Shown in pieces: positions 28,101 to 34,476 of a stretch of 64,000 nt of DNA (position 1 is the first letter of the stretch; each line of letters starts with the position of its first letter). The notes beneath the pieces are model-generated. The model was not told the origin of the DNA and did not search any database. It saw only the letters and a program-made list of their open reading frames with translations. Both the position numbers and the translations under genes were made by a program. This DNA is from an uncultured Clostridia bacterium (GTDB taxonomy: Bacteria > Bacillota > Clostridia > Christensenellales > Borkfalkiaceae): assembly GCA_947624215.1 (NCBI GenBank), contig CANQJJ010000004.1, positions 1 through 64,000 on the forward strand, written 5' to 3'.

Positions 28101-31027
28101 TAGAAGGCAGCAGGGCCGATCGTTTTTACCAATTTCTCAATGGCGTATTCCGTTCGCGCGTTGCCCGCAGGATAGGCCACGATCTCGGACATGGTATGGT
28201 CGTAAACGACGCCATCCTTAGAAATAAAGTTGGGATTTCCCTGCGCGACATTGATGTTGGCAAGGTCATGACATTCGGCAAAGGTGCCCTCGCCGAGTTC
28301 CGTGAGGCTCGCGGGAAGGGCGACTTCCCGAAGTCCGCTGTTCATAAAGGAATAAGCTCCCAAGGAACGAAGGTTTTCAGGCAGTATAATCGTTTGAAGG
28401 CTTGCAGTGTCACGGAAAGCCTCGTCTCCTATCGTCTGCAAATCGCTCCCATCAAATACGACCTCGGAAAGCAGTGTAGCCTTGAAAGCATCATCGCCAA
28501 CCACCATGAGGCTCGCGGGAAGATGAATGCTTGTGAGCGGCGTTTGGGCAAAAGCACTGCCCCCAATGATGACAAGATCGCTTCCCGGCTCGAATTCTAT
28601 TGCGCCAAGCCCTGAGGCGGCAAATGCCGAACCGTCTATAATTGTGACCTCTTGCGGGATTTGGATACTTTCAAGCATGCTACAACGTGCAAATGCAGAC
28701 GCGGGGATCAAATTCAACCCATGCCCCAAGGTGACGTTGCAAAGATAGGTACAGTCGAAGAATGCGCCTTCTCCCATTGCTGTTACGCTGTCGGGGATCG
28801 TCACCTGTTCCAAACGGGAGAACGCGAAGGCACATTCTCCTATCCACGCAATTCCTTCAAGTTCAACGTTTGAGTTTTTCGCAAAGGCGAAGGAATAGGC
28901 ACCGAGTTCGCGTACGCTGTCGGGAATCGTATATGTCTCGGCGGTAAGTCCTGCGGGATAGGCAACGAGCGTACTCATGGAACGGGTGAAGAGTACGCCG
29001 TCCTTTGCGGAGAAAGCCGTGTTGCCCTGTTCCACGGAGAACGCCCGCATGGAAGTCGTACCCATAAAAGCGGAACCGTCAAGGGAAACCGTCGCTGTGG
29101 GCACGGAGAATCGCGTCAAGCTACTGCAATTGGCAAATGCCTCGCTTCCAATGGATGTAAGCGTACTCTTCCCGCTGAAATATACGCTTGCAAGGCGAAT
29201 GTTGTTTTGGAAGCTATAGCTTCCAATCGTGGTCACGCTATCGGGAACAGTGATTTCAAGGAGATTGTTGCAGTTTTGGAAAGCGCCCTGCCCGATGCGC
29301 TTGAGAGTCGCGGGAAGGTTGACGAGACGGAGCCGCGTCTCATTTGCAAAGGCGAAGTCTCCGATGCTGACGACGGGCGTTTCCTCGATCTCATCAGGGA
29401 TCGTGATATACCGCCGCTTGCCCGTGTAACTTTGGATCTCAATTCCATCATCCACGCGCACATAAGTATAGGGAACGCCGTCGTCCTCGTTGACCCAATT
29501 TGCGTAGAGTGTGAGATCTTTGGAGAAGGCGTCCTCATACCAATTGAGCTCTTCGGTGCAGTGGATATCGTAGTACCAACCGTCGAACACGGCATAGTTG
29601 CGCTCGGGCTCGGGGAGATCCTGAAGCGTGTGGTTGCGGATAAAGATTTGCTCGGTATTTTCCAATTCATCGGTGAGCATGTCGAAGGTAACCGTGCCCT
29701 TCTCTTCCACGACGAGCGCATTGACGTCGAGTGCGCCGTAGCCGTAGGTGAAATCCTTTCCCAAGCCGCCGAGGTCGTAGCAAGAGGCAAAGAGCACCTC
29801 TTTTACGCTCTCAAACGTAGGATAATAGGCCCCAGAAAGATAGAGCGCGAGCGCTCCAGCTGTAATGGGAGAGGCAAAGGAAGTGCCCTCTATTGTGCCA
29901 TAACCCCCGCCCATTTTCGTCGTATAGACGGTGCCGGGGGCCACCATGTCCACGTTCTCTCCGTAGTTGGAGTAATCTGCGAGTTCCCAACTATTCTCCG
30001 CGAGCGCACCAACGCCGATGACGTTTTCATCCGCCGCAGGATAGGTAAGCGCGGCAGTGGACTCGTTTCCCGCAGCCGCCACGCAGATGACGTCGCTGTC
30101 TACTGCAAGTCGCGTCGCCGATTCAAACGGATTGTTGTCAACGATGCCGAAAGACATATTGACGATATCGGCATCCCGTTCGACGGCATAATAGAGGCCG
30201 AACACGAGGTCGGAGGTGCTGACAAACACACCGTTTGCGCTACACTCTGCCTTGATGACGAGAAGCGTAACATCGGGCGCGATCCCCGCGATGCCGTCTT
30301 CGTTCCAAGCCGCCGCAATGGTGCCTGCAACGGCCGTTCCGTGTCCTTGCTCGTCCTCGATGAGTGACCAATCATAATCGTCGCTTCCATCGGGCGCGGT
30401 GTCCTTTAAGACTTCATCCGTGGTCGCATTGTAGGAATATTCGCTGATTTTTCCCTTGAACTCAGGATGGTTGGTGTCGATGCCCGTGTCGATGACGGCG
30501 ACGGTGACCCCATTCCCATGCGCACCATTCCACGTCTCGCCGAGATGAAGATAATTTATGTAAGATTGAAGCGTAAAGTCGGGGTCGGAGGGCGTCGTGC
30601 TCGGGGTAGTGGGAAGATGCTCGGGCGTTTCATCCTCAGGGATTTCCAACTCGCTCGTGCGCGTGTAGTAGTCGGCAGAGAGCTTGGGAAGGTCGCCGCG
30701 ATTGGCACGTTCCGCATAGATATCCTCGATGGTGACGCCTGCGGGAAGTTTGAGCGTCGCAAATTTCCCGTCGCTCGTAATACGAAGAGTGGCACCGTAC
30801 TTCTTGGCAAGCGCATTGGCTTCGCCGAAGGAGGTGTTGCGAAGCACGATGGTCTGCTCGGCGTATTCGCCGCGATTGGCCTCAAGCTCCTCGAGGGCTT
30901 CTTTTTGAAGCTCGTTCAAGCGGTTTTCACGGACGATAAAATATCCCCCGACCGCCGCACAGAGCGCAAAAAACGCCGCAAGAAGCACGATCATGATGAT
31001 TTTTACACGTTTGGTAAGATTCTTCAT
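19172..31027 (-). CDS. Giant surface protein: subtilisin-like protease, BspA-type leucine-rich repeats, Cys-rich repeats
   Basis: A 3951-residue protein. An N-terminal membrane/signal segment spans about residues 8-32. A propeptide-like region is followed by an S8 subtilase domain with D180 (VAVIDTGID), H229 (GHGTAVAG) and S383 (GTSFASP). An InlB-like repeat follows at about 465-510. From about 545 to 3060 there are dozens of BspA/LRR_5 repeats of the form IxIPxSVTSIGxxAFxxC. Then come a second InlB-type repeat (about 3150-3215, ending TFYAVW) and a Cys-rich region (about 3225-3800) of CxxC modules such as CTEWGYDEYTCSVCGESY, including two near-identical modules of about 135 residues. A helical stalk and a C-terminal membrane segment ending VRRKFH complete it, so both ends may be membrane-linked and no LPxTG is seen. 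GGGAGG precedes the ATG. It is preceded by a structured leader and followed by a lipoprotein gene. Probable roles are adhesion and self- or target cleavage at the cell surface. Confidence 0.93.
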   Translation of the reverse strand: MKNLTKRVKIIMIVLLAAFFALCAAVGGYFIVRENRLNELQKEALEELEANRGEYAEQTIVLRNTSFGEANALAKKYGATLRITSDGKFATLKLPAGVTIEDIYAERANRGDLPKLSADYYTRTSELEIPEDETPEHLPTTPSTTPSDPDFTLQSYINYLHLGETWNGAHGNGVTVAVIDTGIDTNHPEFKGKISEYSYNATTDEVLKDTAPDGSDDYDWSLIEDEQGHGTAVAGTIAAAWNEDGIAGIAPDVTLLVIKAECSANGVFVSTSDLVFGLYYAVERDADIVNMSFGIVDNNPFESATRLAVDSDVICVAAAGNESTAALTYPAADENVIGVGALAENSWELADYSNYGENVDMVAPGTVYTTKMGGGYGTIEGTSFASPITAGALALYLSGAYYPTFESVKEVLFASCYDLGGLGKDFTYGYGALDVNALVVEEKGTVTFDMLTDELENTEQIFIRNHTLQDLPEPERNYAVFDGWYYDIHCTEELNWYEDAFSKDLTLYANWVNEDDGVPYTYVRVDDGIEIQSYTGKRRYITIPDEIEETPVVSIGDFAFANETRLRLVNLPATLKRIGQGAFQNCNNLLEITVPDSVTTIGSYSFQNNIRLASVYFSGKSTLTSIGSEAFANCSSLTRFSVPTATVSLDGSAFMGTTSMRAFSVEQGNTAFSAKDGVLFTRSMSTLVAYPAGLTAETYTIPDSVRELGAYSFAFAKNSNVELEGIAWIGECAFAFSRLEQVTIPDSVTAMGEGAFFDCTYLCNVTLGHGLNLIPASAFARCSMLESIQIPQEVTIIDGSAFAASGLGAIEFEPGSDLVIIGGSAFAQTPLTSIHLPASLMVVGDDAFKATLLSEVVFDGSDLQTIGDEAFRDTASLQTIILPENLRSLGAYSFMNSGLREVALPASLTELGEGTFAECHDLANINVAQGNPNFISKDGVVYDHTMSEIVAYPAGNARTEYAIEKLVKTIGPAAFYGAWNLQSVTLPQELVTVGEYGFYDCAGMTSYTLPQTLESIEEYAFSQNTSLSMIEIPDSVTKISRFAFAEDYALIEVVFGPESELPRIGYAAFAYTGINSFRVPKNVSTIGQEAFAGSKDLTSLTFAEGSRLDIIPAYFLKGSEQIQSITFENGSALTSIAAHGFEGMRNLYSIDFGNAKLANIDNFAFRYDASLSSITLPETVTDIGRYAFYGCNALTRLEIPASIEHIGTYAFYGAENLDIYFKAETLPLYLQENWDEGIRGYYVGVNEVTSDGTWRYATLKDGTVSVIEYLGTETTLDLNAFPYGKVSSIGGNAFAYSDVESVTLPESLTSIQAYAFAYSKLKQIIIPASVEFIGKNAFYNTPITNVEFANASMLKVVEQYAFALTKSLTSVTVPASVVTMGTGVFSESGIQSVIFPEDSAFSELPAEAFYSTKLVSVDLPDSIVYIGDNAFRNTETLQKVTFGKGKDLEIRANAFYNTGLTELTIPANVEYIGEYAFVGLQNLEKFVVDGENPYYSTDDKGVLYNKDKSKLIAVPAGMGGTFIVPATVETIGFGAFENSALTAIDFSNVTNLLTFGYRAFYNMQSLTEFTVPASVVSIDYYAFALCSALERVNFADGNRLAGIYEGAFYGCTSLKDIELPDSIVEISDYAFYGCSSLTKIPVSETSKLKGIYDYAFAYTGITELVIPESVIDIGAYAFRGAKLKSLTIPDENKLQLIIGIGAFADCNDLTEVTLPFIGASFEDDEITWLGYIFGAGSYEANATYTPASLKIVTLTEGLTKIGYMAFYGLADLQTVNVPHTVTMVGYGSFLECPARYELTNVISFNWSDYLDHWASILLSEYIGKGIYGSLRLAEGVTNIYGGAFADCVDLTVIEIPQSVTIISSSAFFNSGLISIAIPECVTTIEDGAFYNCRNLINVNISSNITSIETGTFGYCSSLQKIEIPQSVTSIGDRAFTYCSSLREIDLPQGITSIENYAFSYSGLSGIVIPSGVKKIGEGTFTGCSGLMSVVIPAGVTNIGDYAFDFCTQLYKVVNHSDLPIELGDNRYGGIAEHALILIDGQGTHYKDVSSSVEYIETTDDFLFQKENGSIKLISYLGAKDTVTLPKAINEASYTVYRMTGVKNVIIPKTFTQIDDEAFYASGGLTTVTVEAESELKFIGNNAFYECRGLVSVTLPASVTSIGDNAFYYCSNLESFDIPESVISIGNYAFFSCSRLESIDIPESVETIGNYAFDACNGLERINISEGVTSIGSGAFYLCESLESIDIPESVTSIGDNAFYRCISLKSVDIPVGITVLSESIFSNCTNLIRVGLPESITRIDYYAFDGCRSLKDIDLPTSVNDILGYAFRDCSSLTRITLPTKITTIAQETFCGCSSLQEVIIPDNVQSIGSRAFQDCVSLAKINIPVGVSYISGGAFQNCNIKEFTIDEANKNFINIDGIIYDANKTYIVYVSGTVTDITIPASITSISGAFSGKQSLQHVAFEEGSQLAYIDSAFSGCSNLTSIEIPDGVTYIGASSFEDCKSLTSIEIPASVEIISSYAFKGCTSLTRVTFEAESCLTTIGYGAFYDCENLVAFEVPMGVTSIEWYAFMNCYSLTSIHLPAGLTTVENCFLGCPLDTITIDPNNETLEARNGVIYDKAMTKIIYAIPTLTEIEIPASVTDVSYLLNCNKISSLSFAPDSVLTEIPGYTFREMAFLSYVKLPDNLISISSDAFRDCVSLASIEIPAGVTRIGSEAFELCDNLYLVINHSDLPIQLGSSEYGSVARNAKVLIDRQGKHYADGVTGFEYVDTEDGFRFMKENEEVKLIAYFGEKDTITLPRDFDGAPYTVYRMFGVKNVIIPDSFTQIDDFAFSANDYRDFNNSFECNTLTSIEIPESVTTIGGFAFYGCEKLTSVRIPASVQNIEGTAFAECTNLVTVIFEKESKLTIIGARAFQNCYSLTNIKLPDGVIEVGSLAFDGTAVLTNPQYWNEGILQLGNCLVKVDENATDIVVDLDIIAEGAFDGCYRLRRITIGGDRLHLLAPLTNLETLIITEFPSHWIGEYFGWDSSIPITLKNIILKKGVDIQGSYAFYSVTGVNIYVEAEKDSVMWDHDYPNWANGNKVYYGGEWISAEFYGLDGELIDYGYYTTSQIIRQPYVSPVLTDDSVSQFVGWDLDNDGEADFVPATSITNIVARAVLVKSERLYHVNFADENGHVYESHELRFNEAIPEPATPEKRGYTFIEWNGYTSDMVATKDVTFYAVWSHNGEHNYQCVHHNATCTEWGYDEYTCSVCGESYREISKDEEPTGHSFEEWVVTQTASCETAGSHSRDCKNCQEREVEEIAPTGHSFTREVKREATCEEEGEVTFSCENCDLEITEPLSKTAHHYEKKYVSKTFLQWLIDFLLDAFFGYDNGKPFYYQCTECGQIQTRAEANRVGVMAQGAHIHTLGEWKQELAPTCSEYGVLGARCTVCDELVAAKQIDMVEHQYSDQYEVDEAPTCTENGKQSHHCIWCDQSDGNYETISATGHHYGTPTWTWNGYTSATATFTCDQCDEGTDGHIMSVKADIKAGSRVDATCVNEGSQEYTATVTVDFGEGTYTAKTTQTLDIDSTAHTNLRKVERKAATCTQDGYEEYYYCDDCGHMYSDADGETLIETPEVIPATGHSYGDPTWKWEGYISATATFTCDQCDEDTDGHTMSVKADIKAGSRVDATCVNEGSQEYIATVTVEFGEGTYTAKTTQTLDIDSTAHTNLRRVERKEATCTQDGYEEYYYCDDCGHMYSDAQGKTLIKTPIVIPAGHNFDEGHVQAKDPTCTESGNFEYYHCATCDKYFKNAQGANEYGDQEWIRAATGHQYSDDWKQTKAPTYTEKGTEERSCTVCGEKETRDVPALGLAQKFKDEVALIDSATTSEQKFDAIKRAAETWNGLSEEERAQANDAYNALKSVMESYNTAVEAVNDAYDSAFKTAISVMSTALAAASALAAVWFVRRKFH

Positions 31028-31206
31028 ACATTCCTCCCAATTCCAAATAAAAAGAAAGTGCCGAACGCAAAGCGACCGGCACCCTGCAAAAATGCCTTTC
31101 CGCTTTGCTGCGACACAATTTTACAAATCTCGAGAAATATGTAATGCGAAAAGATGCATTTCTACACGAAATACACTTCTCGAGACTTTATATAAAATTA
31201 TGTCGC
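31028..31206 (-). promoter_or_regulatory. Structured 5' leader with attenuator-like hairpin
   Basis: The predicted transcript begins at 31206 with an extended stem: GCGACA and AATTTTA (31206 down) pair with TAAAATT and TGTCGC ending at 31111, enclosing a second stem TCTCGAGAA/TTCTCGAGA. Next comes GCAAAGCG (31109-31102). Then a terminator-like hairpin, GTGCCG/CGGCAC (31083-31059), is followed by TTTCTTTTTATTT, just before the ribosome-binding site of the giant gene. The loop of this hairpin contains CGCTTTGC, the exact complement of GCAAAGCG, so an alternative fold is possible. No known riboswitch class is recognised. Confidence 0.6.
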
Positions 31207-31212
31207 AAGTCT

Positions 31213-31241
31213 ATTCTATCACACTTTTCAAGATCCGTCAA
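31213..31241 (-). promoter_or_regulatory. Promoter of the giant surface protein gene
   Basis: TTGACG (31241-31236), 17 bases, TAGAAT (31218-31213). The expected start site is the first base of the long leader stem. Confidence 0.75.
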
Positions 31242-31365
31242 GAAAATGCCCACAATAAATTCATCGAATTCCAACTTTGAAACCGTCGTTTGGAAAAAGC
31301 AATCGTAAGCCAAGAAAAACTTTCGGTAAAAAAATTTCGTCGAAAGTTACAAAAGTTAGGAAAAC

Positions 31366-31393
31366 AGGCGCGGAGGGCAAAACTTCCGCGCCT
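31366..31393. terminator. GC-rich hairpin near the right end of the element
   Basis: Arms AGGCGCGGA and TCCGCGCCT are followed on the plus strand by TTTGCGTTTC, so it may stop plus-strand transcription. No plus-strand gene precedes it. Confidence 0.45.
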
Positions 31394-31430
31394 TTGCGTT
31401 TCTATTTAGAATGCGCCGCGAATTTTAAGT

Positions 31431-31482
31431 ACAGAAAAACTCCCCTCGCGAACGAAGAGAGTTTTCCTGAGAGAATATGAAA
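31431..31482. repeat. Candidate attachment site, right copy of the 52-bp direct repeat
   Basis: Identical over 52 bases to 14508-14559. Beyond it, 31483-31743 holds no gene: it is AT-rich at first and then consists of degenerate GGGCCCGCGTTTTTC-like units before the end of the flavoprotein gene. Confidence 0.7.
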
Positions 31483-31743
31483 AAATCTTGGAGAGTAAGC
31501 AAATTTCCGTTTCTTGGCTACATTATATTGCACCTTCGTGAAAACTATGTGAAAGTGATATTAAAAATAAATAAAAATGATTGAAATCCGCCGCCTTTTC
31601 CCTGTTTTTTCGCTGCGCCGCCCGCGTTTTTCAATTTTTCTCTGTCTTGGCTGCGGGGCCCGCGTTTTTCATCTTTCCCTGTTCTTTCATTGCGGGGCCC
31701 GTTCAGTCTTCCTCTTTTTTGGGTCACGCAGGCCCGCCGCGTT

Positions 31744-33258
31744 TCAATATTTCTCCGCGATAGCCTCGGCGACACGGATACCGTCCGCCGCCGCAGACAT
31801 GATGCCCCCCGCGTATCCGCACCCCTCGCCGCAGGGGTAGAGCCCCTCCGTGCCAACGGCCTGCAAGTCTTCCCCGCGCACGATCCGCACGGGCGAGCTC
31901 GTCCGCGATTCCACCCCCGTGAGCAGGGCGTCGGGAGAGGCGAATCCCTTGAGACGGCGGTCCATGTCCGGGATGGCCGCCCTCAGCGCCTCGCAGAGCA
32001 CGGCGGGCAGGTAGCTCTCCGCGGGTGCAAAGGCAGTGCCGCGCGCATAAGTAGGCAAGACGCTCCCGAACGCCGAGGAGGATCTCCCCGCGAGAAAATC
32101 CCCCACCCGCTGGACGGGGGCACGGTATCCTCCGCCGCCCGCAAGAAAGGCCGCGCGCTCCAATCTCCGCTGGAATTCCACGCCTGCGAGCGGATGCGGG
32201 CTCCCGAAGTCCTCCCGCTTCACCTGCACGACGAGGGCAGAGTTGGCATTCGTGCCGCCGCGCGCATAGTCGCTCATGCCGTTGGTGACGACGCCGCCCT
32301 CCTCCGAGGCCGCGGGAATGGCCGTGCCGCCCGGGCACATGCAGAAGGTGAAGACGGCCCGCTCGGCCGCATGTGAGACGAGTTTGTAGTCGGCGGGGGG
32401 GAGCATGTCCGAGAACCTGCCGTATTGCGCCCGCCCGATCTCCGCTTGGAGGTGTTCGATGCGCACGCCCGCGGCAAACTCCTTTTGCTCCATAACAATG
32501 CCCCGCCCGAGCAGCATTTCAAACGTGTCGCGCGCGCTGTGCCCCACCGCGAGCACGAGGGCGTCGGCGTCCTCCCATACCCCGTCCACAAAGACGCCGC
32601 GAAGACGGCCGTCCTTGAGCTCCAAGTCGGTGAGTTTGGCCGAAAAGCGCACCTCGCCGCCCTGCTCCACGATGTGCCTGCGCATGGCCGCGACGACGTG
32701 GCGGAGCTTGTCCGTGCCGATGTGCGGTTTGCCGAGGTAGGCGATCTCCTCGGGCGCCCCGAACGAGACGAAGGTGCGCAGGATGTCGCCGTGGGAGGGG
32801 CTGTTGGTCTGGGTGTTGAGTTTGCCGTCGGAGAAGGTCCCCGCGCCACCCTCGCCGAACTGCACGTTGCAGGCGGGATCGAACACGCCCTCCTCCAAAA
32901 ATTTCTCCACGCTCCTCACCCGCTCCTCCACGCATTTGCCGCGCTCCAAGATCACGGGCCGTATGCCGTGCGCAAGCAGCCGCAGGGCACAAAACAGCCC
33001 CGCAGGACCCGCACCCGCGATGTAGACCTTGGGCATGGTACCCCAGATTTGCCTGTATACGGGCTCTATTTGCTGTTGCGGTCTGTCGGAGACCTCATAG
33101 GTATACACCCAAAAAATGTTGTTCTTGTCGCGCGCGTCGAGCGATTTTTTCAGGATACGGAAGTACTTCACGGGCCCGCCGAGCTTGCTCTTTGCCCGCT
33201 CCAAGAGCACCTGCTCGGGCTCCCCGGGGCGAAGTTTTGCCGTCAGCTGTTTGAACAT
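31744..33258 (-). CDS. FAD-dependent oxidoreductase (COG2509-like)
   Basis: A 504-residue flavoprotein. After an N-terminal domain of about 90 residues with a YEVSDRPQQ strand, the FAD-binding Rossmann motif VYIAGAGPAGLFCALRLL starts near residue 95. Further marks are GEGGAGTFSDGKLNT, ADALVLAVGHSARDTFEML and the C-terminal GLYPCGEGCGYAGGIMSAAADG, where FAD is held. This arrangement is that of the uncharacterised FAD-dependent dehydrogenases of COG2509. The ATG at 33258 begins the known N-terminal domain; the frame upstream is the overlapping neighbour read out of frame. It overlaps the end of the upstream flavoprotein gene by 16 bases, so the two are translationally linked. Substrate unknown. 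Confidence 0.85.
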   Translation of the reverse strand: MFKQLTAKLRPGEPEQVLLERAKSKLGGPVKYFRILKKSLDARDKNNIFWVYTYEVSDRPQQQIEPVYRQIWGTMPKVYIAGAGPAGLFCALRLLAHGIRPVILERGKCVEERVRSVEKFLEEGVFDPACNVQFGEGGAGTFSDGKLNTQTNSPSHGDILRTFVSFGAPEEIAYLGKPHIGTDKLRHVVAAMRRHIVEQGGEVRFSAKLTDLELKDGRLRGVFVDGVWEDADALVLAVGHSARDTFEMLLGRGIVMEQKEFAAGVRIEHLQAEIGRAQYGRFSDMLPPADYKLVSHAAERAVFTFCMCPGGTAIPAASEEGGVVTNGMSDYARGGTNANSALVVQVKREDFGSPHPLAGVEFQRRLERAAFLAGGGGYRAPVQRVGDFLAGRSSSAFGSVLPTYARGTAFAPAESYLPAVLCEALRAAIPDMDRRLKGFASPDALLTGVESRTSSPVRIVRGEDLQAVGTEGLYPCGEGCGYAGGIMSAAADGIRVAEAIAEKY

Positions 33259-34382
33259 AACGCCCCCTCCGCGGCAAGGTGCGCCGAAGTAAACGCCCAT
33301 TGCAGGTTGTATCCCCCGCACTCGCCGTCCACGTTGAGGATCTCCCCCGCGAAGAACAGGCCGCTTTGCAGCTTGCTCTCCAAGAGTTCCGTCGTCTCCG
33401 AGAGAGGGATCCCGCCCTTGGTCACCTGCGCCTCGCGGAACCCGCAATTGCCCGTGACTGGGAGCTCATAGTGCTTGATGAGGTGTGCAAGGGCACCCAT
33501 GTTCGAAGTGCGGCGCTCGAGAACACGCCCGAGCCCGTTCGGGACGATGCACAGAAGCGGGTCCTTCTTGCCCTCCATGGCGTGCAGGAGGTCCCCTTCG
33601 GAGACGTCCGGCAGGAAGTCGACTACGAGCGTATCCCCCGTGCGCGCATAGGAGGAGGCGCGGAAGACGGCGTCGCCCGAGACCCCGTTCTCGGTGAAGA
33701 GGATGTCGCCGCGCACCGAATAGACGGGCGTTTTCCCGCGCAGGACGGTGAGCCCCCCGTCGATGCGGATGCCCTTCCACCCCCGCACGAGGGCGGGATC
33801 GCTCTTCAAGCGGACGAGCGCGGGCGAGAGCGGCGTCACCGTGTGGCCGAAGGTCTGCGCGAGGGCATAGGCCGTGCCGTCCGTCCCGAAGTGTTCCGCG
33901 GCCCTTCCTCCCGCGCATAAGATCACCTTATCCGCGGACATGGTACCCCCGTCGTAGGTCAAAAGAAAGTTTTTGCGGTGCGTAAGTTCTGTCACGCGGG
34001 CGCCGAGGAGGACGTTTACCCCCCTTCTTTCCAGCTCGCGGCGGAAGAGATCGGAGACGGCCGAAGCCTGCCGCCCCGCGGGATACACCCGTCCGCGCGC
34101 GTCGGGCAAATAGATCCCCCCCATGGAGGAGAGGAAGGCCACCGTGTCCGCCGCACCGAAGCGCGCAAGAGCACGGGCGACGCGTTCCCCGTCGTCTGAA
34201 AAATAGTGCGAGGCGTCCATGTGGACGTTCGTGACGTTCCCCTGCCCGTTGCCGCTCGCCGCGAGTTTGCGCCCGAGCCGCTGTCCGCGTTCGAGAATAG
34301 TCACATCCGCTCCCGCCCGCGCAAGCATGACGGCGCACGCCAATCCGGCCGCACCGCCCCCGATAATGGAAATTTTTTGCAT
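33243..34382 (-). CDS. HI0933-type flavoprotein (BaiN/YhiN family)
   Basis: A 379-residue FAD protein with the N-terminal dinucleotide fold SIIGGGAAGLACAVMLARAG, then ERGQRLGRKLAASGNGQGNVTN, the HI0933 family signature. The Cys/Gly region VILCAGGRAAEHFGTDGTAYALA and the C-terminal FAD site AGEILNVDGECGGYNLQWAFTSA are also typical. Some relatives reduce bile-acid intermediates or 3-dehydro compounds; the substrate here is unknown. The ATG follows a -10 box by six bases, so the message should be leaderless. Its promoter is back to back with that of the plus-strand YegP-domain gene. A GGACATGGTACC copy is read within it as GTMSA. Confidence 0.88.
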   Translation of the reverse strand: MQKISIIGGGAAGLACAVMLARAGADVTILERGQRLGRKLAASGNGQGNVTNVHMDASHYFSDDGERVARALARFGAADTVAFLSSMGGIYLPDARGRVYPAGRQASAVSDLFRRELERRGVNVLLGARVTELTHRKNFLLTYDGGTMSADKVILCAGGRAAEHFGTDGTAYALAQTFGHTVTPLSPALVRLKSDPALVRGWKGIRIDGGLTVLRGKTPVYSVRGDILFTENGVSGDAVFRASSYARTGDTLVVDFLPDVSEGDLLHAMEGKKDPLLCIVPNGLGRVLERRTSNMGALAHLIKHYELPVTGNCGFREAQVTKGGIPLSETTELLESKLQSGLFFAGEILNVDGECGGYNLQWAFTSAHLAAEGALCSNS

Positions 34383-34388
34383 ATTTTT

Positions 34389-34417
34389 ATCTTAACGCAA
34401 CTAAAAAAATTTGTCAA
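34389..34417 (-). promoter_or_regulatory. Promoter of the flavoprotein pair, leaderless type
   Basis: TTGACA (34417-34412), 17 bases, TAAGAT (34394-34389), then AAAAAT and the ATG at 34382. Its -35 box forms a TGTCAATGGATTGACA palindrome with the -35 box of the divergent promoter. Confidence 0.8.
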
Positions 34418-34421
34418 TGGA

Positions 34422-34450
34422 TTGACAGCCCCTCTTTTTTGTGCTATACT
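34422..34450 (+). promoter_or_regulatory. Promoter of the YegP-domain gene
   Basis: TTGACA (34422-34427), 17 bases, TATACT (34445-34450). AGAGGAAA lies before the ATG at 34477. Confidence 0.85.
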
Positions 34451-34476
34451 ATAAAAAAACAAAGAGGAAATTCAAT

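Larger units (their letters stand above)
14508..31482. mobile_element. Candidate integrative element carrying a giant subtilase/leucine-rich-repeat protein
   Basis: The 17-kb segment is bounded by the 52-bp perfect direct repeat and contains, from the left end, a tyrosine integrase, a QueC-like PP-loop gene, an excisionase-like gene, a 156-residue protein, a lipoprotein and the 3951-residue surface protein. The stretch 16200-18500 and the middle of the giant gene are clearly AT-richer than the flanking chromosome. No relaxase, conjugation or replication gene was recognised, so transfer would depend on help from elsewhere. The boundaries are inferred from the repeat and have not been compared with an empty site. 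Confidence 0.6.

Noticed and set aside
14508..31482. Alternative view that the 52-bp repeat is merely a duplicated terminator
   Set aside because: Not excluded, but exact identity over 52 bases, only two copies in the window and the position next to an integrase make an att site more likely.
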